Assembly (NCBI GenBank): GCA_023404675.1
Contig: JAEYAW010000018.1
Coordinates: 124,001-188,000, forward strand
Direction: 5' to 3'
DNA length: 64,000 nt
Source of the DNA: Pseudomonadota bacterium
GTDB lineage: Bacteria > Pseudomonadota > Alphaproteobacteria > Rhizobiales > Xanthobacteraceae
Each line of letters opens with the position of its first letter. The stretch's first letter is position 1. The position numbers and the translations under genes are program-made. The notes beneath the pieces are model-generated. The model was not told the origin of the DNA and searched no databases. It saw only the letters and a list, made by a program, of their open reading frames with translations. Of the stretch, positions 53,326 through 61,844 are shown in pieces.

Positions 53326-53338
53326 TGAACGCCGTTCA
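53326..53338. promoter_or_regulatory. Likely TetR operator before the acyl-CoA ligase
   Basis: TGAACG-C-CGTTCA is a perfect 13-base palindrome between the divergent tetR and ligase genes. A second, smaller one (TGATC-GG-GATCA) is at 53299-53310. The first is the stronger operator candidate. Confidence 0.6.
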
Positions 53339-53391
53339 ATATGTCGGTCAATCGACAACAGCGGCCGCGGAGGATACGACGGGAGGACGCG

Positions 53392-55029
53392 ATGATCGTC
53401 ATAGACGAGACCACGACCATTGGCGACGCGTTCGCGCGCGCGGCCGCCGCCTATGCCGACCGGCCGTTTCTCGCCGTACCGTCGGGCGCGCATCGACCCT
53501 ATCATCAGGCAGGCTACGCGATCAGTTTCGCGCAAGCTTCGCGCGAGGTCGGGCGCATCGCAGCAATCTATCGCGCGCAAGGCTACGGCCACGGCCATCG
53601 CGTCGCCATGCTGCTCGACAACCGGCCCGAACATCTGCTGCACAAGCTGGCCTTCAACGCGCTCGGCATATCCTGCGTGCCGGTCAATCCGGATTATCGC
53701 CCGGGCGAGATCGCCTATCTGCTGGATCACAGCGAGGCCGACATTGCTCTGGTCGCGCCCGAGCGGCGTGAGCAGATGATCGCGGGAATGAATGCGGGAA
53801 CACACAGCGCGCCTGTCGTCATGTTCGACGATCCGTCCATGCTGCCGCCCGCCGCGCGCCCGGCGCGAGCCGATCCGGTGACGTCGGCAAGCGAGGCCAG
53901 CATCCTCTACACGTCCGGCACCACCGGACGGCCGAAGGGCTGCATCCTCTCGCACAACTACGAACTGGAGTCGGGCGACTGGTATGCCCGGCTCGGCCAC
54001 ATGGCGACCTTCCGCGACGAGGGGGAACGCCTCTACAATCCGCTGCCACTCTACCACGTCAACGCGTCGATCCTGTCGTTCTTCTGCGTGATGCTGACGG
54101 GAAGCTGCCAGATCCAGCCCGACCGCTTCGCGCCGACCCGCTGGTGGCGCGAGGTCAGCGAGACACGCGCGAGCATCGTGCATTATCTTGGCATCATCGT
54201 GCCGCTGCTGCTCAATCAGGACGACAGCGCGGATGAGCACCGCCATCAGGTTCGTTTCGCCATCGGTGCCGGTGTCGAGCCTCAGTTGCATGCCGCATTC
54301 GAGCAGCGCTTCGGCTTTCCGCTGATCGAGATCTGGGGCATGACGGAGATGGTTCGTCTCCTGGCGGACGTCGAGGCACCCCGTCAGATCGGCACGCGCG
54401 CCTTCGGGCGGCCGCGGCCCGGCATCGAGGTGCGGGTGGTGGATGACAACGACGTTCCCGTTCCGGCCCGTCAGCCGGGCGAGATGACCATGCGCTATTC
54501 CGAAGCGACGCCGCGCCGCGCCTTCTTCTCCGGCTATCTGAAGGACGACGAAGCCACTGCGCAGGCCTGGCGCGGCGGCTGGTTTCACACCGGCGACACC
54601 GTGCGGCAGGATACCGACGGCATGCTGCATTTCGTCGATCGAAAGAAGAACATCATCCGCCGCTCCGGCGAAAACATCGCGGCGGCCGAGGTGGAAGCCG
54701 TGCTGCAGGCGCACGATCTGGTCCGCCAGGTCGCGGTGCTGGCGGTTGCCGATCCGATCCGCGAAGAAGAAGTGTTCGCCTGTGTCGTCCTCGCCGAGGG
54801 CGCGAGCGCACAGGCCGCGGCCGATGCGCTGTTCGCGCACTGCCACCGCGCGCTGGCCTATTTCAAGACGCCCGGCTGGCTGTATTTCGTCGAGAGCCTG
54901 CCCACCACCGGCACGCAGAAAATCCAGAAGCATCAGATTTTCGCGAAAGGTGTCGATCCGACAACACTGCCGGGCGTGGTCGATTTGCGGCACCGCAAAA
55001 AGCGCGACACCGGTGCGGCTGCCGGCTGA
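53392..55029 (+). CDS. AMP-dependent acyl-CoA ligase 1
   Basis: A 545-residue adenylate-forming enzyme. P-loop motif L-Y-T-S-G-T-T-G-R-P-K-G (about residues 178-189), A5 W-G-M-T-E-M, A7 H-T-G-D-T, A8 R-K-K-N-I-I-R-R-S-G-E-N-I and the A10-type Lys in G-T-Q-K-I-Q-K. It activates a carboxylic acid with ATP and CoA. The layout resembles crotonobetaine/carnitine-type and medium-chain ligases; the acid is unknown. GGGAGGAC precedes ATG 53392. A second ligase follows after 116 bases. Confidence 0.87.
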   Translation: MIVIDETTTIGDAFARAAAAYADRPFLAVPSGAHRPYHQAGYAISFAQASREVGRIAAIYRAQGYGHGHRVAMLLDNRPEHLLHKLAFNALGISCVPVNPDYRPGEIAYLLDHSEADIALVAPERREQMIAGMNAGTHSAPVVMFDDPSMLPPAARPARADPVTSASEASILYTSGTTGRPKGCILSHNYELESGDWYARLGHMATFRDEGERLYNPLPLYHVNASILSFFCVMLTGSCQIQPDRFAPTRWWREVSETRASIVHYLGIIVPLLLNQDDSADEHRHQVRFAIGAGVEPQLHAAFEQRFGFPLIEIWGMTEMVRLLADVEAPRQIGTRAFGRPRPGIEVRVVDDNDVPVPARQPGEMTMRYSEATPRRAFFSGYLKDDEATAQAWRGGWFHTGDTVRQDTDGMLHFVDRKKNIIRRSGENIAAAEVEAVLQAHDLVRQVAVLAVADPIREEEVFACVVLAEGASAQAAADALFAHCHRALAYFKTPGWLYFVESLPTTGTQKIQKHQIFAKGVDPTTLPGVVDLRHRKKRDTGAAAG

Positions 55030-55145
55030 CGACCATCGAAGCGCGACAACAACGCGGCATCGGCACGCTTGCGGGGTGCGTGGCGCCATACTACCAAAGC
55101 GGCAAGACCGGCGAGAACGTCGGCTTAAAAATCGAGGAGGAAACG

Positions 55146-56696
55146 ATGTACCCTGGCAGTCAGGCGCAGACCCGGCCGGACCAGAAGGCCGTGATCATGG
55201 CCGGTTCCGGCGCAAGCCTTACCTATGCGGAGCTGGACGCCCGCTCCAACAGGCTTGCACACTTCCTGCGCAGCCAAGGCCTGAACAGGCACGACCATTA
55301 TTCGATCTTCATGGAAAACAATCTCCATTATGTCGAATGCTGCGCTGCGGGCGAGCGCGCAGGTCTGTACTACACCTGCATCAATTCGTTTCTGACCGCC
55401 GACGAACTTGCCTACATCGTCAACAACAGCGAGTCGAAGATCCTCATCACATCGCGGGAGAAACTCGACGTCGCGCGCGAAGCCCTGAAGCAGTGTCCGA
55501 AGGTGAGCCTCTGCATCGTGGTCGATGGCGCCGGCGACGGCGACAAGATTTTGAACCTCGACGAAGCGACCGCCCCCTTCCCCACGACACCGATTGCCGA
55601 CGAGCGCATCGGATCGGCGATGCTGTATTCGTCCGGCACCACCGGCCGACCGAAAGGTATCGTCCGTCCGCTGCTGGACCAGCCGCCCTCGCAGCCCGGA
55701 CCGCTGTTCGATTTTCTCAACAAGCTCTGGCGCTACCGCGACGGCCTCGTCTATCTCTCCCCCGCACCGCTCTATCACTCCGCGCCTCAGGCGGCGGTTG
55801 GCCTCGCCATCCGCAACGGCGGCACCGTGATCGTGATGGAGAAGTTCGATCCCGAACAATATCTCCGGCTCGTCGAAAAATACCGGCCGACCCACAGCCA
55901 GCTCGTGCCCACCATGTTCTCGCGGATGCTGAAGCTGCCCGAGGATGTGCGAAACAAATACGACGTCTCCTCGCTCGAAGTGATCATCCACGCCGCCGCG
56001 CCCTGCCCCGTCCAGGTCAAGGAGCAGATGATCGCGTGGTGGGGGCCGATCATCCACGAATATTACGGCGCGACGGAAGGTCTCGGCTTCTGCGCCTGCG
56101 ACAGCGAGCAGTGGCTGGCGCACAAGGGAACGGTCGGCAAGATCATGCTGGGCGAATTGCACGTGCTCGACGAAAATATGCAGCCGGCTCCGAAGGGAAC
56201 GCCCGGAACGCTGTGGTTCAAGACGGCAACGGAGTTCGCCTATTTCAACGATGCCGAGAAGACCCGCGAGAACCGCTCGCCGGACGGCACCATGAGCACG
56301 GTGGGTGACGTCGGGTATGTCGACGACGACGGCTTCCTGTATCTGACGGATCGCTCGACCTTCATGATCATCTCCGGCGGCGTGAACATCTACCCGCAGG
56401 AATGCGAGAACCTGCTCATCACGCACCCGAAGGTCGCGGACGCTGCCGTATTCGGCGTACCGAACGAGGATCTCGGCGAGGAGGTGAAGGCCGTCATTCA
56501 GCCGATGCCGGACGTCGAACCGAACGAGATTCTGGCGACCGAATTGATCGCGTTCTGCAGCGAGCATCTGTCGCGCCAGAAGATTCCGCGCTCGGTGGAC
56601 TTCGAGGCCGAGCTGCCACGCCTGCCGACTGGCAAGCTTTACAAGCGCCTGCTGCGCGACCGTTACTGGGGCAACAGCAAGAGCCGGATCGTTTAG
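55146..56696 (+). CDS. AMP-dependent acyl-CoA ligase 2
   Basis: A 516-residue acyl-CoA ligase with L-Y-S-S-G-T-T-G-R-P-K-G (about 159-170), Y-Y-G-A-T-E-G, S-T-V-G-D-V-G-Y, D-R-S-T-F-M-I-I-S-G-G-V-N-I-Y-P-Q-E and the late Lys in L-P-T-G-K-L-Y-K. The Y-Y-G-A-T-E-G and G-G-V-N-I-Y-P-Q-E forms are common in fatty-acid and aromatic-acid FadD-like ligases. GAGGAGGAAACG precedes ATG 55146. It differs clearly from ligase 1, so the pair probably handles two acids or two chain lengths. Confidence 0.87.
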   Translation: MYPGSQAQTRPDQKAVIMAGSGASLTYAELDARSNRLAHFLRSQGLNRHDHYSIFMENNLHYVECCAAGERAGLYYTCINSFLTADELAYIVNNSESKILITSREKLDVAREALKQCPKVSLCIVVDGAGDGDKILNLDEATAPFPTTPIADERIGSAMLYSSGTTGRPKGIVRPLLDQPPSQPGPLFDFLNKLWRYRDGLVYLSPAPLYHSAPQAAVGLAIRNGGTVIVMEKFDPEQYLRLVEKYRPTHSQLVPTMFSRMLKLPEDVRNKYDVSSLEVIIHAAAPCPVQVKEQMIAWWGPIIHEYYGATEGLGFCACDSEQWLAHKGTVGKIMLGELHVLDENMQPAPKGTPGTLWFKTATEFAYFNDAEKTRENRSPDGTMSTVGDVGYVDDDGFLYLTDRSTFMIISGGVNIYPQECENLLITHPKVADAAVFGVPNEDLGEEVKAVIQPMPDVEPNEILATELIAFCSEHLSRQKIPRSVDFEAELPRLPTGKLYKRLLRDRYWGNSKSRIV

Positions 56697-56790
56697 AGCA
56701 CTATCCCGAAAGTGAGGTTCTTTTTTCGAAATAGCCGGGGCCAAATTCGGCGAAGCTGGATGTGACCCCGGCGAGCCGCTCAAATGCAAA

Positions 56791-56824
56791 AAAGCCCGCG
56801 ACGCCGGATGGCGCCGCGGGCTTT
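56791..56824. terminator. Bidirectional terminator between ligase 2 and the dehydrogenase
   Basis: AAAGCCCGCG (56791-56800) pairs with CGCGGGCTTT (56815-56824) around an inner GCC-GGAT-GGC. Runs of A and T flank it. Just before, 56697-56730 carries GAGCACTATCCCGAAAGTGAGG, written here in part as the likely remnant of the same dispersed repeat as at 6167. Confidence 0.88.
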
Positions 56825-56846
56825 CTATGGGACGAACTGAATCCGG

Positions 56847-57980
56847 TCAACCGAAGCTGCGCGCGATCAGCATTTTCTGCACCTCGGAGGTCCCCTCGTA
56901 GATCTGGCAGACGCGGGCGTCGCGATAGATCCGCTCGACCGGAAAATCCGACAGATACCCGTAGCCGCCGAAAATCTGCAGCGCGCCGGAGATGATTTCC
57001 TCCGCCGCTTCCGAGGCAAACAGTTTTGCCATCGCGGCTTCCGTCAAGCAGGGGACGCCTGCGCTCTTCATGCGCGCCGCGTTGAGCACGAGTTGCCGCG
57101 CGGCTTCCAGCTTGGTCCGCAGCTCGGCCAGCTTGAACGCGATCGCCTGATGCTGAACGATCGGCTTGCCGAACGTCGTGCGCTCCTTCGCGTAAACGAT
57201 GGCGTGATCGAGCGCCGCCTGCGCCATGCCGACCGACTGCGAGGCGATGCCGATGCGGCCCGTCTCCAGACTGGACAGCGCGATGCGATAGCCCTCGCTC
57301 TCCTTGCCGATTCGGAACTCCTCCGGCACCTCCATGTCCTCGAAGCGGAGCGAGCAGGTATCCGAGCAGCGCTGGCCAAGCTTCTCCTCAACCTTGGCGA
57401 CAACATAGCCCGGCGTCGAGGTCGGCAGCAGGAATGCGGTGATACCGTCACCTTCCGCACCTTCCAGCCGCGCGAACACGAAGATCCAGCCGCCGATCTT
57501 GCCCGAGGTGATGAACTCCTTGCCGCCGTTGATGATGTAGCGATCACCCTTGCGCACCGCCTTGGTGCGGAGCGATCGCGCATCCGATCCGGCCTGCGAC
57601 TCGGTCAGCGCGAACGCGCCGATGAACTCGCCGCGCGCGGCCGGAACAAGGACACGCTGCTTTTGATCTTCCGTGCCGAAACGCTGCAGGATCGCATTGA
57701 ACGGCGCGTTGTGCACGCTCATCACCGTGGAGATCGCGCCATCTCCGCTGGCGATCTCCATCAGCGCCAGCGCATAAGACACATAATCCGCGCCAACGCC
57801 GGAATACTCCTCGGGCACCGTCATGCCCATGAAGCCAAGGTCGGCGAGCCCCTTCAGCGCCTCTGGTTCAATCGCTTTCTCGCGGTCACGCCGCGCGGCG
57901 CCCGGCGCCAGCACGTCGCGAGAAAATGCGCGCGCGGTTTCGGCGATCTGCTGCTGTTCGTCGGTCATCATCGGTGTCAC
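56847..57980 (-). CDS. Acyl-CoA dehydrogenase
   Basis: A 377-residue FAD-dependent dehydrogenase. A-F-A-L-T-E-S-Q-A-G-S-D-A and I-T-S-G-K-I-G-G-W are flavin/substrate loop motifs; the catalytic base is Glu362 in I-Y-E-G-T-S-E-V-Q, the position used by short/medium-chain enzymes. It introduces the alpha-beta double bond and passes electrons to ETF. GTG 57980 has GGGGAGC upstream and overlaps the crotonase stop by 4 bases. Confidence 0.9.
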   Translation of the reverse strand: MTPMMTDEQQQIAETARAFSRDVLAPGAARRDREKAIEPEALKGLADLGFMGMTVPEEYSGVGADYVSYALALMEIASGDGAISTVMSVHNAPFNAILQRFGTEDQKQRVLVPAARGEFIGAFALTESQAGSDARSLRTKAVRKGDRYIINGGKEFITSGKIGGWIFVFARLEGAEGDGITAFLLPTSTPGYVVAKVEEKLGQRCSDTCSLRFEDMEVPEEFRIGKESEGYRIALSSLETGRIGIASQSVGMAQAALDHAIVYAKERTTFGKPIVQHQAIAFKLAELRTKLEAARQLVLNAARMKSAGVPCLTEAAMAKLFASEAAEEIISGALQIFGGYGYLSDFPVERIYRDARVCQIYEGTSEVQKMLIARSFG

Positions 57981-58777
57981 GCTCCCCGGAAGCTGGCGGC
58001 GCGGCGTTCGACAAAGCTCGCGACCCCCTCCTTCGCATCCTCGGTTGTCAGAAGTTTCTGGTTGATGAGGCCGAATTCGGCGATAGCCGCGTCCGGCCCC
58101 TCGTGGAGCGCCTTGCGCGCGTTGGTGATGGTCGCGCTGACCGCCAGCGGCGCCTGCACGGCAATCCGTTCCGCGATCTCAAGGGCGCGCACGAGCTGTT
58201 GCCCGACCGGAACCACCTCCTGCACGAGGCCGAGCCGAAGCGCCGTCGGCGCGTCGAAATCGTCCCCGGTCAGAAGATACAACATGGCGTTTCCATAGCC
58301 CGCCCGCTCGACGATACGCACCGTCGCGCCGTGGTTCGCCATCACGCCACGCTTCACCTCGAGCTGCGAGAAACGGGTGTTGTCGGCGGCCACCACGATG
58401 TCGGCGGCAAGCATGAGTTCGATGCCGGCGGTGAAGCAGATGCCCTGCACGGCAGCGACGACCGGCTTGGTCCGCAGCGGCGGGCGCAGGTTGAACGGAT
58501 CGACACAGCCTTCCGGCGCAAGATGACGTCCAGCCTCCAGCCATGACGCGAGCTGATCGAGTTGCAACCCGGCGGTGAAGTGATCGCCGAAAGCATGCAG
58601 CACGGCAACGCGGGCGTCGCGATCCGCTTCGAACCTGTCGAAGGCATGGCCCAGTTCGATGATCATCTTTTCGCCCAAGCCGTTGCGCTTGGCAGGCCGA
58701 TCAATGCCGATCAGAAAAATATGGCCGCGCCGTTCACAAACGATCGTGCCGTCCGGGGAGTTTTGCTCCGCACCCAT
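57977..58777 (-). CDS. Enoyl-CoA hydratase/isomerase family protein (crotonase)
   Basis: A 266-residue crotonase. F-G-D-H-F-T-A-G-L-Q-L-D matches the oxyanion-hole strand, V-Q-G-I-C-F-T-A-G-I-E-L-M-L-A-A-D the core. The first catalytic Glu position is kept (F-S-Q-L-E-V-K-R-G), while the second (Glu164 of rat hydratase) is replaced, so plain hydration is not certain. It is cotranscribed with the acyl-CoA dehydrogenase and would act on the enoyl-CoA that enzyme makes. Confidence 0.85.
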   Translation of the reverse strand: MGAEQNSPDGTIVCERRGHIFLIGIDRPAKRNGLGEKMIIELGHAFDRFEADRDARVAVLHAFGDHFTAGLQLDQLASWLEAGRHLAPEGCVDPFNLRPPLRTKPVVAAVQGICFTAGIELMLAADIVVAADNTRFSQLEVKRGVMANHGATVRIVERAGYGNAMLYLLTGDDFDAPTALRLGLVQEVVPVGQQLVRALEIAERIAVQAPLAVSATITNARKALHEGPDAAIAEFGLINQKLLTTEDAKEGVASFVERRAASFRGA

Positions 58778-59154
58778 CTGCCACTCTTATGGTCTGCCCG
58801 TTCCGGGCCCCGTTTCATCCCGGCAGGGGCTTTGCCCCCGGTCCGCGGGGCTGTCAACCCCAGACGCGAGCCGATCCCGCCGGCGCCTGGATCGCGACAG
58901 AGGCAACGTCCGGCGGATCGCACGACGCACGACTTCCGCGCCCTGGGCCGAGAACGCGATCAGTCGCGCTGCAACACGTTTCGCGAGAGCATGGCGTTGG
59001 CCCCGTTGGCCCAAATGCTCCTGCACGACCGGCCGCGTTTTCTCTCGCGCAATCTCACACTCGGCTACCGCCTTCCGATTTTACCACTCGCTGCGTCCCG
59101 GCCGACACATGCACTTTGCATCGACAGCTCTCTCTGTTTTGCAAGGACGATACG
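58778..59154. other. Intergenic region with no recognisable gene
   Basis: About 380 bases. The left part is GC-rich with a CCGGCAGGGGC-type inverted repeat near 58812-58845; the right part is A/T-rich and should carry the promoter of what follows. Open frames here have no family features. Confidence 0.5.
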
Positions 59155-59259
59155 ATGTTCAGGCTTTGCTCAATGCTCTTTGCTCTTTGGTTGAGCTATC
59201 GCGTCCGAATGATGCGTATCAAATCATCACTGTATGAAATTTCATGCGTCGGCGATTGA
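59155..59259 (+). CDS. Candidate 34-residue membrane-active small protein
   Basis: Reads M-F-R-L-C-S-M-L-F-A-L-W-L-S-Y-R-V-R-M-M-R-I-K and ends C-V-G-D: a hydrophobic N-terminus followed by a basic segment. AAGGA lies 7 bases before the ATG, an ideal ribosome binding site. The hydrophobic-plus-basic pattern is seen in small membrane peptides. No family recognised, and chance occurrence cannot be excluded. Confidence 0.35.
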   Translation: MFRLCSMLFALWLSYRVRMMRIKSSLYEISCVGD

Positions 59260-59324
59260 GCCACGTCGCGAGTCGTGGTCTTCTTCCCCCAGTCGAAACA
59301 TCATCCTCCGTCGGAACTCTCCTC

Positions 59325-60104
59325 ATGGATCTTTATCTTCGCGGCAGGACCGTGCTCATCACCGGTGCCTCCAAGGGTATTGGCGCGGCGGCCGCCGAGG
59401 CCTTCGCCGAGGAAGGCTGCCACCTGCATCTCGCGGCTCGCTCGGTCGACGCGCTCGAAGCGTTGGCTGATCGCCTGCGCACGCTTCATCGCGTTGAGGT
59501 GACCATTCACCCGGTCGATTTGCGCAACGGCGACGATCTCAAGCGACTGGCAGACGAGTCGTCGGGCGTTGACATCCTCGTGAACAATGCCGGCGACATT
59601 CCCGGCGGCTCACTCGACAAGGTCGATGAGGAAACCTGGCGTCATGCGTGGGATCTGAAAGTGTTCGGATTCATTAATCTGACGCGCCTGATGTATGCGC
59701 GCATGAAGGCCCGGGGCGGCGGCGTGATCATCAATGACATCGGCTCGGCGGGCGAACGTTTTGATTACAATTACATCACGGGCAGCAGCGGCAACGCGGC
59801 GCTGATGGCCTTCACCCGCGCGCTGGGCGGGCAAAGCCTGAGAGACCATATTCGCGTGGTCGGAATCAATCCTGGGCCGGTGCAGACCGATCGTGTCATC
59901 GGCGTCATGAAACGGCAGGCACTGGTGAAATTCGGCGATGAAAGCCGCTATGCCGAGATGGCGGCGACCTACCCGCTCGGCCGCGCCGCCAAACCGCGCG
60001 AGATCGCGGACATGATGGCGTTTCTCGCCTCCGACCGTTCAGGCTACACCAGCGGCGTGATCGTCACGATCGACGGCGGCATGTGCGCGAGCACTGGAAC
60101 TTAG
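59325..60104 (+). CDS. Short-chain dehydrogenase/reductase with altered active site
   Basis: A 259-residue SDR. The cofactor motif T-G-A-S-K-G-I-G (residues 13-20), D-I-L-V-N-N-A-G (about 83-90) and N-P-G-P-V-Q-T-D are standard. The usual Y-x3-K is not: the segment reads Y-N-Y-I-T-G-S-S-G-N-A-A-L, where Asn stands at the Lys position and Gly at the Tyr position if aligned to K-A-A-L. It may belong to a divergent SDR branch with another proton donor, or have lost redox activity. Substrate unknown. ATG 59325 begins the fold. Confidence 0.85.
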   Translation: MDLYLRGRTVLITGASKGIGAAAAEAFAEEGCHLHLAARSVDALEALADRLRTLHRVEVTIHPVDLRNGDDLKRLADESSGVDILVNNAGDIPGGSLDKVDEETWRHAWDLKVFGFINLTRLMYARMKARGGGVIINDIGSAGERFDYNYITGSSGNAALMAFTRALGGQSLRDHIRVVGINPGPVQTDRVIGVMKRQALVKFGDESRYAEMAATYPLGRAAKPREIADMMAFLASDRSGYTSGVIVTIDGGMCASTGT

Positions 60105-60273
60105 AGACCGCACACCTCCTCGCGCACACCTGCGATCAGGAATAATTCGCATAAGCATTGACGAACGAATTTGCTCCGGAAAGCGGCGGTGACTTTCGTT
60201 GCCGGCTAAGGGCTGATAGAGAAAGCGCGCCTGCCTGCCGCAAACGGCGGCGCATCTCTTTCCGGAATGACCA

Positions 60274-61653
60274 ATGTCCAATGCACTTGCCATGACGAAA
60301 TCGCGCGTGGCCGCGATTTCCATCGTCGCCAGCGCGAGCATGGCAACACTGAAGCTTGTCATCGGGATCGCCATCGGCAGTCTGGCGCTTATTTCCGATG
60401 CCCTTCACAGCACAGTCGACCTTGCCGCGACCGTGGTCACCTGGGTTGTCGTGCGCATCTCCGACAAACCCGCCGATGACGAACATCACTACGGGCATGG
60501 CAAGCTGGAAAGTCTTTCCGCGCTCGGCGTGATCGCCATGCTTTACGTGTTGGCCGGGGGGATCGTCGTCGCCTCGGTGCAGCGCCTGCGCGCTGGCGAA
60601 CACCCGGAAGCGGTATCCGCGATCCCGTTCGTTGTTCTCGTTCTGGACATGGCGGTCAACCTGTGGCGCGCGCGCGCGCTCCAGAAGACCGCGCGCGAAA
60701 CCAAGAGCCAGGCACTGGCGGCTGACGCGCTGCACTTCATGTCCGACGTTCTGGGGTCCATCGCCGCGATTGCGGGTCTTGGCCTGGCCGCTCTGGGCTT
60801 CTGGTGGGGCGACGCCGCAGGCGCTATCGGCATCGCGGTCCTGATCTCGGCTCTCGGCGTTCGTCTCGGCCGGTCGACCATCGAAACGCTGCTCGATCAG
60901 GCTCCGGCCGGTGCTGCCGAAAAGGCCGCCATTGCCATCGGCGCGGTTCCCGGTGTGGTGGAGCTGGAGCGGCTCCGAGTCCGGATGGTGGGACCGACCC
61001 ACTTCGTCGATGCGACGGTCAAGGTTCCGCGCACCTACCCGATCGGTCGCATCGACAGGATCAAGCAGCAGGCGCAGGCTGCTGTGTCGAATGTCCTTGG
61101 CGATGCGGACCTCACCTTCACCGCCATTCCGGTCGCACGCAGCAACGAGAGCGTGCGCGATCGCATCATGGTCATCGCGCGCAATCAGGGCCTCGCGATC
61201 CACCATGTGACGGTGCACGATCTTGGCGAAAAACTGATCGCAGGTATCGATCTCGAAGTCGATGGCAACATGCCGCTGGCGGCGGCCCATGACATCACCA
61301 TGAGACTCGAAGCCGCGATCCACGACGAGTTCGGCGAGGACGTCGAGATCGACACGCATATCGAGCCGCTCGAGCCCGAGCTCCCGCAGGGCGCCGATGC
61401 AAGCCCAGAGCGCACCGCCGAGATCGCCGATGCGCTGGCCAAGATCGCCGCAGGCGAAAACGCCATCTTCGACGTGCACAATGTGCGTGTTCGCGAAACC
61501 GACGCCGGAGAAGTCGTCAATTTTCACTGCCGCGCGGCCCCCACGATGTCGGTGCTCGATGTGCACAACCAGGTGGACGCGATCGAGCGCGCACTCCGCC
61601 GCGCCTACCCTGTCGTGAAGCGCGTCATCAGCCACGCCGAACCTCCGCATTGA
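60274..61653 (+). CDS. Cation diffusion facilitator (zinc-type) with extended C-terminus
   Basis: A 459-residue CDF exporter, longer than the usual 300. The six-helix part has the transport site His45/Asp49 (D-A-L-H-S-T-V-D-L) and His154/Asp158 (D-A-L-H-F-M-S-D-V), the HD-HD set typical of zinc. After the first cytoplasmic dimerisation domain (about 210-285) come two more segments of similar layout (about 290-370 and 380-459), each ending near H-I-E-P or H-A-E-P. It would export Zn2+ or a similar metal against protons. Extra domains may add metal sensing (inference). Confidence 0.88.
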   Translation: MSNALAMTKSRVAAISIVASASMATLKLVIGIAIGSLALISDALHSTVDLAATVVTWVVVRISDKPADDEHHYGHGKLESLSALGVIAMLYVLAGGIVVASVQRLRAGEHPEAVSAIPFVVLVLDMAVNLWRARALQKTARETKSQALAADALHFMSDVLGSIAAIAGLGLAALGFWWGDAAGAIGIAVLISALGVRLGRSTIETLLDQAPAGAAEKAAIAIGAVPGVVELERLRVRMVGPTHFVDATVKVPRTYPIGRIDRIKQQAQAAVSNVLGDADLTFTAIPVARSNESVRDRIMVIARNQGLAIHHVTVHDLGEKLIAGIDLEVDGNMPLAAAHDITMRLEAAIHDEFGEDVEIDTHIEPLEPELPQGADASPERTAEIADALAKIAAGENAIFDVHNVRVRETDAGEVVNFHCRAAPTMSVLDVHNQVDAIERALRRAYPVVKRVISHAEPPH

Positions 61654-61725
61654 GCGGGCGGCCCCGTTCACGGTTCGGACTCGCGTCAACGCCTGCATCA
61701 AACAGGTGGACAGAAATTTTTTCGC

Positions 61726-61784
61726 GTTAACGAATCGTTGACTCTCGACAACTCGGGCGAAGTGGATTCAAATCGGATTGATTC
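61726..61784 (+). promoter_or_regulatory. CtrA-type box and four GANTC sites before the kinase gene
   Basis: TTAA-N7-TTGAC at 61727-61742 matches the CtrA consensus TTAA-N7-TTAAC with one change. GANTC (CcrM) sites lie at 61732-61736, 61740-61744, 61765-61769 and 61780-61784, four in 53 bases. Two of them overlap the CtrA-type box. Such clusters mark cell-cycle promoters in alphaproteobacteria. Confidence 0.68.
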
Positions 61785-61844
61785 GAGGCGGTGGCTCACA
61801 TCGCTCTCCTGATCGGAACCACGACATCCTTGGGGGCAAGAGGC

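Noticed and set aside
58659..59237. A 192-codon plus-strand open frame over the crotonase start and the gap after it
   Set aside because: No ribosome binding site or motifs, Arg/Ser-rich composition; treated as chance.
61726..61784. Replication origin
   Set aside because: TTAAC and GANTC sites occur at alphaproteobacterial origins, but no DnaA-box cluster, hemE, dnaA or repABC genes are near; a promoter explains them.
61755..61790. tRNA-like T-loop sequence GATTCAAATC
   Set aside because: No matching acceptor, D or anticodon arms; the repeated GATTC is better read as CcrM sites.
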